DNA of 64,000 bases, taken from positions 310,001 through 374,000 of the forward strand of contig JBAMDO010000003.1 in assembly GCA_037074765.1 (NCBI GenBank), in the 5' to 3' direction. The notes below the pieces were generated by a model that saw nothing but the letters and a program-made list of their open reading frames with translations, was not told the DNA's origin and did not search any database. The stretch is from Mansonella perstans. Taxonomy: Eukaryota; Nematoda; Chromadorea; Rhabditida; Onchocercidae. This document shows, one piece after another, positions 13,301-34,223 of the stretch. Numbering within the stretch: position 1 is the stretch's first letter; every line of letters starts with the position of its first letter. A program made the position numbers and the translations under genes.

Positions 13301-16300
13301 CGATTATCAGGTCCAAATGGTTGTTTCCTAGTTTTTGCAGATACTCGACGGTCATATTATAGCCTCGTAGTGGACTTCGTTCTATGTGGGCTTGTTCCAT
13401 CAGTAGAGTCAATGCTGCAAATAATCACCTACATAATTGAGATCCATCAGTCTCTCAGTATTTATCAAGTATTTCACTTGCGACCCAGAAAACCAGGTCG
13501 CAAATCACTATCTGGTTCATGAAAACTGGTCAACAGTTTCTTCACTGCGGTTATATACAACGCTCACATACTATTAAGAAAATGTGTAATATCATTATAT
13601 AGAGTCTTCCAATTTTACGAGAACGATTCTTGAAAATTTAAAATTTTATTAAGTGGTCCAAAATTTCTGTCCACCCGTCCTGAAATGACGGGAAGAAGAA
13701 AGAGATTTGTTTTCACTTTACCATTAATGAGTAAGAATAAACATTAAAAAGTGGTAAATAAGTAATGTTATTATCAATTACAATTAAGACCACTGGATCA
13801 TTAGTCTCTTCTTTACTTAATGATTGTTGCATTGTATGAAAGTTGAAGAAAAGCACAAAAAAACATACCTTTACGATGTAATCCTTTTCTTTCATACAGT
13901 ATATACAGCTCATTATATTTTTCATATTCCAATAATACTTTCTCTGAATCGGCCAGTATGCACATATTATCCGGAAGACGTAACAGCAAGGCCACCAAGC
14001 TTTCATTAGTCTGCAGAAATTTGTACATTTTTTAAAATTAGAAAAACTAGTCATTTATTGCTAAATACATGCTATGCAATTAAAAGATAACTGAGCATCA
14101 ACTTCCTATCCATGTTGAAGAATTATCTTTTTTCATCCTCCTAATTGAAACATCGATAGTTCCTACTGTTTCTAAGCCAATTTAGATAACGTCTTTCCGG
14201 CTTGTTTACAGTCAAAAAACTTACTGCTGCGCTTATATGCAAAATATGTTCTATTTTCTACTAAGATTTTACAAAAAGCTGAAATCACATTAAAACAAAA
14301 AAGGAATATAATTCAATTAATTAACGTAAAATCGAGCTGTTCAACTAATCCAGCAACCCAAGCGCATCAGGAATTAGTCTAAACATTTCTCGAGATAACA
14401 GAAATATTGATTTGGTTTTTTTACATTTGCTTTGAATGCATAAAATCTTAATACGCATGAAATGATAACAGACCTGAAGGTAACACTTCAGTAAAGTAGT
14501 ATCCACCACTTGCAAAACATTTTCATGACTTTTCAGCCGTTCCACAATATCAGCGTCGTGCCTATGCGGCTGATAAAGTTTCTTAAGCTCAATAACTGCC
14601 TTTGCATGTTCCATACGTATCTAAATGTTATATAAAAAGTGATACGGATAAGCAACAAGACTAGCAATAGTACTGTGGGTAAACATACAGAAGCAAGATA
14701 TGGAGCCAGCGACTGCAAGCCATTTTTAAATTCATTTTCAGGAAAATCCGGTGGCTGCCCGTCTAGCAAAGATATGAGTGATTCCTGATAACTTGAATCC
14801 AACAGACGTGGGAAATGCGCTATCACAGTCATTACATCTGCAAAAGTTAGGACAATATCTAGCTCTAGAATAAACCAGGCTTATATTAAAGCAATTCATT
14901 CACTCAGTGTTTGCAAAAGCAATTGAAGAAGGCATAGAAATGAAGACGAAACTCACCAGTTTTGATCTGAGCATGAATTTCCAACCATTCGTCAAATCTT
15001 CTTTGACAGAATAAGTTGAAGGCTGCTTTACGCTTGATTTCCATAACGCCCTTATCCCCTATTTCATCGCATTTCTCCTGAACAATTTGCAAGCATTCCG
15101 AAGAAGCACTGTGAAAATATAAGAATTTAAACCATCTTTATTACTTTAAAGTATCAGATACTAAACATTACACAATAAGAAATAAAAAATGGATTACAGC
15201 TAGCTGAACAGCTAATTCAAACTGCTTCTCGCTAACCAACCGTTCCACATTACTTTTCATTTGTGGTCGAGAATCTAAAAGCCATACATCGCTGTTACTT
15301 CCCACATAAACCGTCCCCCTGTAACGATTAATGTTACCATTACAAATAAATTACCAAGCATTTTACAAATAGAACTAATGGCATCGTTATGAAGAAGGAG
15401 CGAAGTTATAATTCATAGAAGATTGCACAAAAATCATAAAATGCATAAAGATCTGATAAAGGATTAATTAAATGCTTAATCAAAAAGCACTATTCTATAT
15501 GACCGAAGACGTATACAACCTACCTCAAACCAGTGGATATGTACAACGCTTTATTAAGTTGTATAGTTTGTATATGTGTCGCTGGCCTCATTGATCGTAT
15601 CTCCACTTTTCCTTTTCCTAGTGCCAACAAATATGGGGCATCGTATACTGCAAACATCCACTTGAATGAAACGTTTCAGTTCTACTTCAGATCCAAGTTC
15701 CTTTTTTATGATTTTTTTTCGAGTACTTTTCATAAATGATAAAATTAAACTGTAGAAATTCAAAAGAATAGATAAACATACCAATATTAAGAGGCGCTTC
15801 CGAGAATTTCACTTCTGATATAGGATTCACGGTTCCATAATACTCTTGGAAGAACAAGAAATTGTCACGGCAATATGCAATCTGCTTATAATCAGGTAAC
15901 CCAACAATAATCGGAGTTTCTGTTTTCGATCCAATATCAAATAATTTTTTTACATTCACTGCATCTTCCTAAAAATTCCGCACAACACCAATTTAAACTT
16001 TGACCGAGTGATCAGCGAAGTTCTTTTTTTATGAATCATTTCCAGAATGTTAAATATAAACATTCTCTCACATTTATCAAATTCTTGCAATTCATTCATA
16101 CCCTGATCGGAAATACGGTCATATAGTAATATTCATTTTGTACGGCCACTGATATATTGGGACCACACCAAACCATATAGTTCACATGGTCCGGAAAAAA
16201 GGCTACAAAATGGAATTAATATTTAAACGAAATATAACAGTGGTCTTTTTGACGTTTCAAAAATTAAAAAGAAGTGAATTACCCAATGACATTTCAAAAT

Positions 16301-17262
16301 CCATCTTAATAAACTCATCAATAAGCCATTTGTAAAGAAATATTTTCTTCCTTGCACTTATAGCTACATATAGTTTTCCATCGATCTGTAAATATTTCAA
16401 CATGAGAAATATGAAATATCAATCATCTATTTATGTTCAAGCAATATTTATTTTTTACTCAATCACACTCAAATTGTTCCGTGACATTGAATCAGGTTGA
16501 TTTCATCTTTTAGATGTCAGATAAATAATAATTACAAATAGATAATAGAATTTTGAAAACATAATTCTCCAAATGAATAAATGAGAAGAATGAGAAAAAA
16601 AATATGTACCTCTGATACAGTAGAGCAAAAAGCAGATATAGGTCTAACATCGGAAATAAGTGCTTTTAGAGCAAATGGTTGAGAAAGCTCATGCACAGCA
16701 AGCTGAGAATCAGTTAAACACAATAATATATCATGCTTTTCAATACAGCAAAGCTCATTTATTGCTTTCTTTTCAAATGATCGACACAACGACAGTTCGT
16801 ATCCACGGTTACCTATAATCAATATATTTCTAATACAGCAGCAATGTTTTAAAATTATTCCAATAGTATCTTAAATATTTTTTCTTTTTAAGAATTTATA
16901 TAAATTGCGCATCGCGCAAAATATTCCAACACATTTCTAAGAGATGAAAAAAACCAACCATCACGGATTCCATTTAATGCCAACAAATAACCAGCCTTAC
17001 TTCCAACATAAACTCGAGCAATGTGATCTGTAAAGTATTTAACATATAAATGAAATTTAAATTGAAAAATTGAACAATCAAGATGATAAATAAAAATATT
17101 ATAATTGCTAAAAATTTCGCTCTCTACGTGCAAATCTTTCAAACTTATCATTTAGTTAATTTAAAGAGAAAGTGAAAATTAACCATGAGCAGCCAAAGAT
17201 GCCACATCGATTGATTTTTCCAACTTAGTGGCTATCTCCATTGGTGTATATGCTTCGAACAT
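10313..17262 (-). CDS. vps-39: VPS39, HOPS complex subunit
   Basis: Complete model, 882 aa (human about 875-886). Exons (minus): 17262-17184, 17027-16959, 16812-16610, 16385-16283, 16202-16102, 15968-15782, 15647-15524, 15318-15198, 15077-14957, 14837-14689, 14620-14474, 14010-13869, 13414-13254, 12901-12803, 12717-12600, 12464-12336, 12086-11938, 11714-11570, 11454-11357, 10715-10582, 10382-10313. The N-terminal CNH/beta-propeller part is followed by clathrin-repeat helices with family signatures AAFNLFCQRRFDE, VVDTTLLKCYLQ, YERKGLH and EERALLLGRLKRHQQALAIY. The C-terminus has the CxxC...AFARYPDG...YC finger-like motif. VPS39 caps the HOPS tether for Rab7-dependent fusion with lysosomes, on endosomal and lysosomal membranes. 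Intron 16 appears to use a GC donor (GCAAGT). Start: first ATG, preceded by AG, with the family opening MFEAYTP. Confidence 0.95.
10495..10569 (+). repeat. Direct duplication, copy 2 (last vps-39 intron)
   Basis: Second copy of the duplicated segment at 9981-10055. It ends about 12 bp before the 5' splice site of vps-39 exon 20 (exon edge at 10582), on the intron side. Confidence 0.85.
12249..12335. repeat. Tandem repeat abutting a GC 5' splice site
   Basis: About five imperfect copies of AGGAATTATAACAACAAAAACT-like units inside vps-39 intron 16. On the minus strand the array begins at the donor site itself (GCAAGTTTTTGTTGTTATAA). Confidence 0.8.
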
Positions 17263-18318
17263 CTTACGCTCTGGGAGTTATTCTATTCCTTTTCTCACAT
17301 ATTGAATCTTCCGTGATTGCTTGTAACATCAATAATTGATCCAATTAATCCTGTATTTTTATTAATTATTAAATGCAACCTAAAAGGTTGCACCATTTGA
17401 CCAATTAATTAATCACGCATTCATTACGTAATTAAATAATTAATTAACGGAAATTGATGCATTTTGAAACTAATCGAATAAATATGAAATTATCAAGCAG
17501 AAAAAATCATTAAAAGTGATTGAGTTATTTATAAACATATATTGGTTTAAATTAATTACCAATTAATTAATAATTAAATTATTAAGTAACTGATTATTAG
17601 GCAAAATATTTTGCAAAATATGTAATATTTTACACAGTACCGACAAGTTCAGTGTAATACGCCATTAAACCATCACTGTCTAGACTGCGTAACAAGCTAT
17701 TTATTGTTTATCATCATTTTGCGGCCCTTTTGACCAAGGCTCATAACGGAAATTTACGGGCCGCAACGAGTAACTGGAGTAATTACGTGAAGTTACGGAA
17801 GTGAGGTAAGCAGAGTACGAACACTATTACGGCATAAATTTATTTGAACGTGAAAACGAGTATTAAGGCGGAAGATTTACTGGATTATCAAATTGAGCAT
17901 TTCGTAAATATTATACTTTTAATATTTTTGAATTTTTAGTATTTAAATGTTTGATTTCTTGTTTTGCTATTATATTTGTTGTATAATTTCATATTTTTCA
18001 CAATTCAAATTCAAAGTATTGATATTTTTCATAATAGCAATATTTTATTTCTCTTATGGATAGATATTTGTAAAAAAATTATCACTGTGACTTATATAAT
18101 GAAGTAATCAAGTATTCAATTAACAGTAAATAGCGAATGAAAAGTATTTACATAATCTATAAATGCATAAAACAAAAATTGTCGTACGAAATATTACAAA
18201 ATATCGTATTTGATTATCTAAAATAGAATTTCACTGTTTTTTAACATGTAAAATAGAACTTCACAGTTTTTTAAAATAGAATTTCATTGCTTTCAAAAAA
18301 TTTATTTTTTGCAGAATA
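17263..18318. promoter_or_regulatory. Divergent promoter region, vps-39 / TBCA
   Basis: A 1.06-kb head-to-head spacer with no coding signal. It contains a small GC-richer island (about 17640-17880) with a 9-bp inverted repeat, TTGCGGCCC at 17719-17727 and GGGCCGCAA at 17758-17766, plus several ATTACG/GTTACG motifs. Being shared by two divergent housekeeping genes, it probably acts as a bidirectional promoter; that is inference. Confidence 0.5.
18307..18318 (+). promoter_or_regulatory. Probable spliced-leader acceptor before TBCA
   Basis: TTTTTTGCAG followed by AATA and the TBCA ATG. A strong acceptor 4 nt before the start codon, with no upstream exon, is typical of nematode spliced-leader trans-splicing. 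Confidence 0.65.
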
Positions 18319-19209
18319 ATGGCCGATTCGACACTTCTAAAAGATGTTTCAATTAAAACAGGTGTTGTGAAACGATTGGTAAAAGAATTATGTTATTATC
18401 AGAAGGAAGAGGAGAAATTAAGGATTAAATTGCAAACAATGCAAGATGTTGATGATGTTGACGAACATGCGATTAAGAAACAAAATGAATTGCTCCAAGT
18501 GATAATTTCGATTATTTTAAAATAATCGCAAATATTTAGAGTTAATTATGAGCAAATAGCTGTAATTATATTAGAAAGAGAAAAAGATGTATGAGAAAAA
18601 AGCTATAAGATTGAACCGTTTATTTTTCCTAGGAAACGAAGCAAATGATACCTGAATGTACCCGACGATTGATGAATTCAATTGAAAGTTTGGAAAAGGT
18701 TAGAATTAAATTTCTAATTACAAAACCTGACCTTTTTCCCTCTCTTTATTGCTACTTTTATATGAAAGAAATCTGTTTAGAGATTATATCGCTGTCAGTT
18801 AATAGATGATTAAAATTAGCGAAAAACTGATTATCGATTTATCGTAGTTTCGTTAAAATTATTTATTAATTATATTTGTAATCATGACGTGCGCCACTGA
18901 TGAGAAAAAAATTTTTTCCTTGTCCATAATAAGTGATTAGAGTATTCAACCGTATGGTATTATTGAAAGAATACGACTGATGCAAGTTAAGATATCTAAT
19001 TATACATTTTGAGTAAAGTTGACAATTTTTCAACTTTTTTGCTTGGATTATTTTTCATATTTCATTCAAATAATTGACTTATATTTCAGGTAATTAGTGA
19101 GCATGAAGCGATATTACAGGAAACATCGCAATATATTGCTGCTGCAGAACAAATTAAAATTGGTACAGAAGAATGTTTAAAAGTTAAAGGAGCATCACGG
19201 ATGGATTGA
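18319..19209 (+). CDS. tbca: Tubulin-binding cofactor A
   Basis: Exons 18319-18498, 18633-18698, 19090-19209; all phase 0; 121 aa (human 108). The protein is an all-helical charged coil with the family features: an N-terminal LKDVSIKTGVVKRLVKEL, central ETKQMIPECTRRL, and C-terminal AAAEQIKIG. TBCA captures beta-tubulin released from prefoldin/CCT and holds it for the TBCD/E folding steps in the cytosol. It lies divergent from vps-39. Confidence 0.93.
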
Positions 19210-20706
19210 AAGTTTCTTTTCTTTTTTTTTTTTTTTTTCTCACTGCTATCATGTTGATTTTGATTTTTTTATAATCATAAAACGGCAGCTACACGTATTC
19301 AAACGTAGCATATTGTCTCACAGTATTTGTTTTTACTTCACATTGTTGAAGATTGTCCAACTTTGCAATGCTTTTCTACATGTGTTCTTCAGCTGATCTC
19401 TCTTTTGGAAAATTTCTAACAAAGAATGACAAAGATCGTATTTGGCTTGAAATATTTCAGGAAGCATACGATGCTTCCTCAAGTTTTCTTTTGTCTTCTA
19501 CATTGAATGTTGTGTAAGCAGTTGATATTTGGCTTTTTTTTTCAATGTCATATTCTATAATATTCTTAAATTTTAATTTGGCTTTTAATAATTCAGAAGT
19601 ATTAAAATTATTTTGTATGGAAATGATCAAATATTTCTTGTCATGGTAATCATTCAACAATTGCTAATGTCATTTTCCTCGCTTTGTCTTTCTTCCTATT
19701 CTCTTATTTATTTCACTATGATGTTACTTGAAGCTTGTTGATAAATGAAACAGTTCAATAAAGAATCAATAATATGTATTTTATCCGTATCATCATTTCA
19801 TTCAGCAATTACATCAAGCATTCTGCATATAGGAGTAATTACAATAATGAATTATAATTATTCTCAAAATTTGTTTAGTTTACTTAATGCAATATTACTG
19901 CAAGCATTAGATTTGGAAGCATTTGAACGAAGAGATCATGCTAGAAGTACTTTTCCGGCTTTTGGATTTCTTGAGATTAAATTTGAAAGCGTTTAATGCG
20001 AAACGATCAAGCTAGAAGTACCACACCTTTAACAGAATTGTTGGACATACATTGTTCTTTTTTAACACAAAATTTTATGAATTCAAAATGTTCAGAAGCG
20101 AATTTAATAATTTTAATTACTGGGAATCGGGCGCTGGTCGACATTGGATTAATTACAATTAGATTAATTTTACAAAATACACTAGCTTACTACTAGTAGT
20201 AATATTTTTGCTTACCACTCACTATATTTGATTAATTTGGATATTTTTCAGAGAAATTATATTAATTAATGGTAAGCCTTCTCGGAAATTGACCTATCAA
20301 TTAATTTTAACCAATCGAATAATAATCACTGGAATAAGCAGCAACGAAATTGCATGTTCAGTTGTGTATTTTGTTAATAGAAAAAAAGAAACAGCACCGA
20401 CAAATGTATTTTGTATACAAACTAATAATTGCTACATTGAAGATGAAATTATCAACAGTTTAATTAATTAATTGGTCATATGTCAAGAATAAAAAGCTCT
20501 TGTTAGACCGTATTAATTTGATAAATTGCTTATCGCTAGTACTAAAATTTACTTACTGATAAGCAGCTGTCGATAGTATTGATTTTTATCCCAAGCAACT
20601 GAACTGATAAGTCCGATTATTAATTATTATCGAAAGCATTAATTGCTATCCTAACGATAATTGATTTAGCAATTCTCGATAGGAGCTTTTATAATTATAT
20701 GGTTCT
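19210..20706. other. Spacer with weak ORF fragments
   Basis: No supported gene. On the minus strand, 19508-19338 is an open frame ending in a stop (contains LPEIFQAKYDLCHSLLEIFQ) after an AG, but no partner exon was found. On the plus strand, short frames at 19745-19996 and 19996-20196 share an imperfect about 50-bp duplication (TTAGATTTGGAAGCATTTGA versus TTAAATTTGAAAGCGTTTAA, each followed by a GATCA(T/A)GCTAGAAGTAC-like block). This may be a decayed gene. Confidence 0.35.
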
Positions 20707-22022
20707 TTATCGCTCATCTTCATCATCATTGATAAGGATGATAGATCCGCGATGGCCTACATTGTTGATGATTTTAGTATGAAGTGATAGCGATGGTAAT
20801 ATTGTTTGATGTACAGATGTATTATCATCAACTTTCTCATGCTTCATTACAGATTCTTTTATTCCATTGCTGATTGTTGATGCTAACAAATTTGCTTCTT
20901 CTTCCGCTACTGCTTCCAGATCCGACTGTCTACTTTCAACATTTCTATCCTTTGATAAGGAAAACTTTCCATAGTTTGTTTGTATTTGTCCAAGATCATC
21001 CATTGAAGCTGAGAAGATATGTTTATTAATTAAATCATTTGGATGAGATATTTTACCAGTTGATTGTCGTCGTTTTGCAATATTTACTCCACTAAAAGGT
21101 GTTATCACATCCTGAAATAGTGTTAATTTTCTTTTTTTCACTTCTATTTTAATACACCTGGAAGATTATTGATTGACATTTAATAATATGAAAATTCTTA
21201 TAATTTCACTTACAAATTATTTTTAATTCTTTCATCAACTAATTAGCAAAGTTTTCAAATTTTACTTATCAAATATGTTTTACAAAAAAAATTTTTTTAA
21301 GTACTAAAAGACTGCTATAATATTTTACATTCCTAAAAATTAAAGACAAAAACTGGTGCGTGATGTTCCTAATATTAAAAATTTACGACGGAAAAAAATT
21401 CGAAAAATGACAACTTAGTTAATCAACTGTAATGAACTGTGTGGAGATTGAGGAGTGAAATATTTTCGACGGATTCAACTTCCCTGTCATTCACATCAAT
21501 TTGGCATTTCATTTATTAGTACAATATGTTTGAGAAAAAAAAGGTCATTGGAAGTATAATTCGTTCATTCTGTTCTTTTGCTAACCAATAACTTTTTTAA
21601 AAAAAAAAATTGTTTTTTCTTAAAGAAATGTTTTTCCATCTTTTCCAAGTACTTCACTCAATCATTCAACAGGTGCAACAATATCTTTGAAAAGAAAAGT
21701 TTTGCAAAACACCATTTTCTTTTTAATCAAATAAAAGAAGATTGAATCATTCCGCTTCATCCAATCAGTCAATCAAAAATTTTTTTTTTTTTCAAGCAAA
21801 ATTATATGTTAATATAATTTTAGTATTTTAATTAATATAAGTTTAACAAATCTCGAAACTTACCGAAACACCAACAGCCAAATTGAGTGAATGGTGCCGT
21901 TCATTTATTGGTTTTGCTGCTTTTTGTGCATTCTCAGTTTTTACTTTGCAATCCGGTGAACGATTCATATTCGCGAAATTACCAATCATACTGATCAATT
22001 CATCATCAATTTTAAAAGCCAT
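20707..22022 (-). CDS. Unrecognised 187-aa protein with C-terminal SIM-like motif
   Basis: Exons (minus): 22022-21864 and 21111-20707, phase 0; 187 aa, stop at 20707. I do not recognise the family. The N-terminus (MAFKIDDELISMIGNFANMN) looks like a short amphipathic helix. The middle is polar with a basic patch (IAKRRQSTGK) resembling a nuclear signal or kinase site. The final residues, SIILINDDEDER, are a hydrophobic run followed by acids, the pattern of a SUMO-interaction motif. No signal peptide or membrane segment. A nuclear regulatory role is plausible but inferred. The splice is well supported by GTAAG and TTTCAG. Confidence 0.7.
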
Positions 22023-25000
22023 TCTTTTCAGAGGTCCTCAATTTTGCATTAACCAGAAAATTTAAACTTTTTGAATGGGATCGGTTTTTAAATACTTGTA
22101 CAATTTAATTAATCTAAAGTTCAATTGATTTATAAGCTAAATAGGTCAAAAGTTTAATTAAGTTAATTAATCAAACTAATTTGATCCAGTCAAAAAGTCA
22201 TTACTTTTATTTGCAATAAAAAACGCAAAAAATTCGCTACAATTAACTTTAAATTAAAAATAGAAAAACAGGAACTTAATTATTAAAATAGAGCAAGAAT
22301 TTAAAGCACCGAATTATCAAATTTCAAGCTTCCAAAAATTTGAAAAAAAACAAGCTTCATCAAATCTGAAGAAGGTTAAATTTAGCAAATAAGTTCAATT
22401 AATAAATTTAGGAAAAAAAACTACTTGACTAAAACAAACTTTTACTTAAATATCAACTTTTTATCATCAGAATTCTAAATATTTTTTAAGTTCCGGAAAA
22501 TTCGAATTTTTGTTTTATCAGATTTCGAAATTCTTATAAACTTTAATTGCTTGAAAAGAAGCTAAAAATTAAGCAAAAAAAAAAAAAAACTGGTCAGAAG
22601 TATAACTGAACTCAAATTTTATAAATATTTAAATCAATAAATTCAAAGGAAAAAAAAGGAAAAATATCAACGAGCGTATGTTTTTTGTTGGACGATAAGA
22701 AAATGGAAAAAAGAACTTTTTTTTTGTTCGAAGGATTTTTCTTCGTCACTGTCAAACGGTACGCACCACAATGGCGAAAAAAGAGACAGAATGTGGGATG
22801 GAAGTATTGAAAGAGAGAAAAACTAAAATACTTGTTTTTTGAACGATTGGGAACAACAGGATCGATAATTTAATAATTAATTTGCCCACTTTTGCTTTTC
22901 TTCTTCCCTTTTTTCTTTCCATGGCCTTTCCTACCTATAGCAATGACAATCGCTGTAGTTTTATTGTAACGTTGACCGTCATGCCTATTTACCCTTCTGA
23001 TCTTATCTTGTCCGCTCTACAATCCACGCATTCGACAACTCGCCCAAAATTAATTAATATTTCAGAAATACCAAAATATTTAGCGAATAAAACAATTAAA
23101 AATTCACGTATTTATCAATTTACTTACTTGACATTTTTTTTCTCAGTTCTATAATAATTTGTTGAGCATAAATTGGAAAAATTTTATAATTTACAGTTAG
23201 TCATTTAAATCACACTTTAGTTTGCTATTAATTAAGATTGACAGAGAGAGAAAGAGAAAAACAGGAAATAAATACCAAATCTTGTATCAAGAAAGAAATT
23301 AATGATGGAACAAGAACTAATTACAGCAGTTTTTTTTGGTAAAATATTCAAAATGATTGAAATTGGACACGATCGATTCATTTGATCGATTTTATTTGAT
23401 TGGTCGAATTAATTTTTACCACTTTCGTTATCAATTTTTTTTTTTGGATAAATCAAATTTTCATTCATTTCATTGTGATTAATGAAAACGTTTCATTCAA
23501 AACTAGCATTTGATAATGACAATCTTTTCATGCACGTGCAATTTAGAAGGCAAATTGAAAGTGATAAATTAAATAATAAAATTTGATGATAATTTGAATA
23601 GACTGAAATTAATTTAAAATGTTGTACTATTACGATCATAATTCTACAAATTTCGATTTTTTTTTTAAATGAAGAAAACATAAGAGAGAAAAATGGGAAT
23701 TCTTTTTTTTTAGTAACATTAGATGGAGCAAAAATTTCTCGGAATAAAAGTATATATTAATTTCATTTAAACTAATTGAAAAGTATACTTTGGAAGGATA
23801 AGAATTGCTATGTTGAATATAAAATTATTACATTAAGGGAAATTTTTTTTTTTAAATACTTAATAGCAAAGTAATAATTGAGATTTGGTTTCGATTTCGA
23901 GAAATATTCATTGCACATGATTTAAATTTGAATTAGGTTAAAGTTTTAGGGTTACATTTTATTACTGATAATTTAAATTTAAAAGTGTGAAAATATTCCA
24001 GTGCATAAATATATCATAGTTTGTGTTAGAGATGTCCTAAAAATGGTAAAATTCGGAATGAAATCAAGAGCAATAGTTCAAAGTTCAAATTCGAATCAAT
24101 AATTGTGTTGGCTTAAATTAATTCAATTGAAAAATGAAATAAAATGATGATAATATAAGCCGGAAGAGATGGTTTTAAAAAAGAAAAGAGAATTTATTTT
24201 TTTTCCATTCATTGCAAATATACTTTAATTCTTGCAGTCAACTAATCTTTGATTTATGTAAATTGCCAGATAACAGTACATTTCTGATAAGAATCCTTAT
24301 CAGAATAAGTGATAAGATATCATCTATATGTATATTTCATTATATTTAATTATTTCGATTTTAAATATCACTTTAATGGTTAAACAGCTTATGCAAAATC
24401 ACCTCAGTACATCTATTCTGGCCAAGTTTTGCTAATTAGCAAAGATTAGAATAAGTTATCACTTGCAATGGCCAAGTGTTGTATAATATAAATGATTCAC
24501 ACTGCTTTGGGATCTGCACAAAAATAACGGGCCATTCAAAGCTACCCCAGGAAAATGCTATAATAACAGGAAGCTGGGGCAATTTCGGACATTGTACCAG
24601 CTTGTTCGTGTGTGGATGCGGTCGTTCATGAAGGTTTCTAAGTTTTATGAAGTTTGAGGAGCTAGAAGCGGGAAATCCCAGAAGGCAGGATTGAGAGATA
24701 CCAGAGGAAAGGGAGATTCGAGAAGTGTTGAAAGAAAGTTTTAGGGATATTGTAGGAAAATTGAGAAAAGTAGGAAGAGTTGCGAGAAAAAAAAGGATGG
24801 GAAAGTTTTAGGAAGCTGTAGAACGTTTGGAACGTGTAGAACGTGTAGAACGTAGAACTTTTTTAATCAAACAGTCTATGATATTTGGGAGAATAACGTA
24901 ATAGAAATTATCAATTGGTTGGATGCTTACTTAGAAAAATGAATTAATTGTAATGTGACAGTGCGAAAAATTTTATCATTTGATTTATAATTATAAGAGA

Positions 25001-25468
25001 GTTAGCCAGGTCATAAGGTCATTATTAGCATCTTTATTGGTCTTAAAAGTTTTTGTGAAGTTGGAGAAACTTTTTGATCTTTTTTTGGATATATTCTCAT
25101 AATTCAATATTCTTCTGTTTGTTTTTTTTTTTTTCTTTTTTTTTTTGAAGTACGTTTGCTTCAAAGGTTACAAAAAGATGAATTAATTGAAAAGATAAAT
25201 TAGCCTTACACGTAATTCTTAACTTTTTCGAACTGATTAGGAATTGCGAGAGAATGTGAACACAAATTTTTCTTTTCGTTCATTCGTTGGATTTAAACTC
25301 TTTAATTTCTTGTTAGCAGGTTTAGAAGCGTAGCAAAAAGTAGTGATTTAGTTAGGAGATGGATGAACTTTCTGTGTGATTTCTTTTCACTTCTTAGAAT
25401 TTTTGAAAATTTTCGAAAAAATTTTAATAAATTTTTTGCAGAAACTCGTGTTACGCCACAGTGAAAAT
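22023..25468. other. AT-rich spacer with purine-rich island
   Basis: No supported gene. An open frame at 22882-23154 (plus) begins hydrophobically but has no clear splice partners. A GC-richer, strongly purine-biased stretch at about 24510-24855 ends in tandem GTAGAACGT units. The rest is AT-rich with poly-A/T runs. The promoter of the NUP358-like gene should lie near its right end; TTTTTGCAG at 25433-25441 may be a trans-splice acceptor. Confidence 0.5.
24823..24858. repeat. GTAGAACGT short tandem repeat
   Basis: Four imperfect units of GTAGAACGT at the end of the purine-rich island. Confidence 0.7.
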
Positions 25469-33836
<8,368 letters not shown>

Positions 33837-34023
33837 TTAAAGGAAGATATTATATTGTTTTTTTTTTCTTCTTTCATTTATGGAAATTGCACTAACGTAT
33901 TTATATGAAATGATACGCATTCATTTTGATGCTTAGGAATGTAAGGACAAACAAACACTTCACAAGTGTCGCTTTTCACCTTTTGGAGAAATCTCTGTAT
34001 CAGATATATACATAAATCTAATA

Positions 34024-34083
34024 TCAAGTTTATGCATCTTTCTGAACATTATTCTTAATAAAATTTGATTAATTGCTGTCATC
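34024..34083 (+). repeat. Duplicated 3' segment with AATAAA, copy 1
   Basis: CAAGTTTATGCATCTTTCTG... with AATAAA at 34057-34062; about 85% like copy 2 by eye. Likely poly(A) signal region of npp-9. Confidence 0.7.
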
Positions 34084-34163
34084 ACAATAAATAGAAAGAG
34101 CATAGTGAATTAATAACAGATCATATATCATCGAAATATGTAGTGAATTACTTGTATCATTGA

Positions 34164-34223
34164 CAAGTTCATGCATGGTTTCTGAACATTATTCCCAATA
34201 AAATTTGAATTATCACTGTCATG
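34164..34223 (+). repeat. Duplicated 3' segment with AATAAA, copy 2
   Basis: CAAGTTCATGCATGGTTTCTG... with AATAAA at 34197-34202; a possible alternative poly(A) site for npp-9. Confidence 0.7.

Noticed and set aside
15077..15108. Earlier acceptor for vps-39 exon 9 (TTTTCACAG at 15109)
   Set aside because: It forces a phase clash with exon 8; the TTGTTCAG acceptor at 15078 restores phase and the family spacing (QLAEKCDE).
22882..23154. 90-aa plus-strand frame with hydrophobic start
   Set aside because: No supporting splice sites or family similarity; composition like the surrounding spacer.
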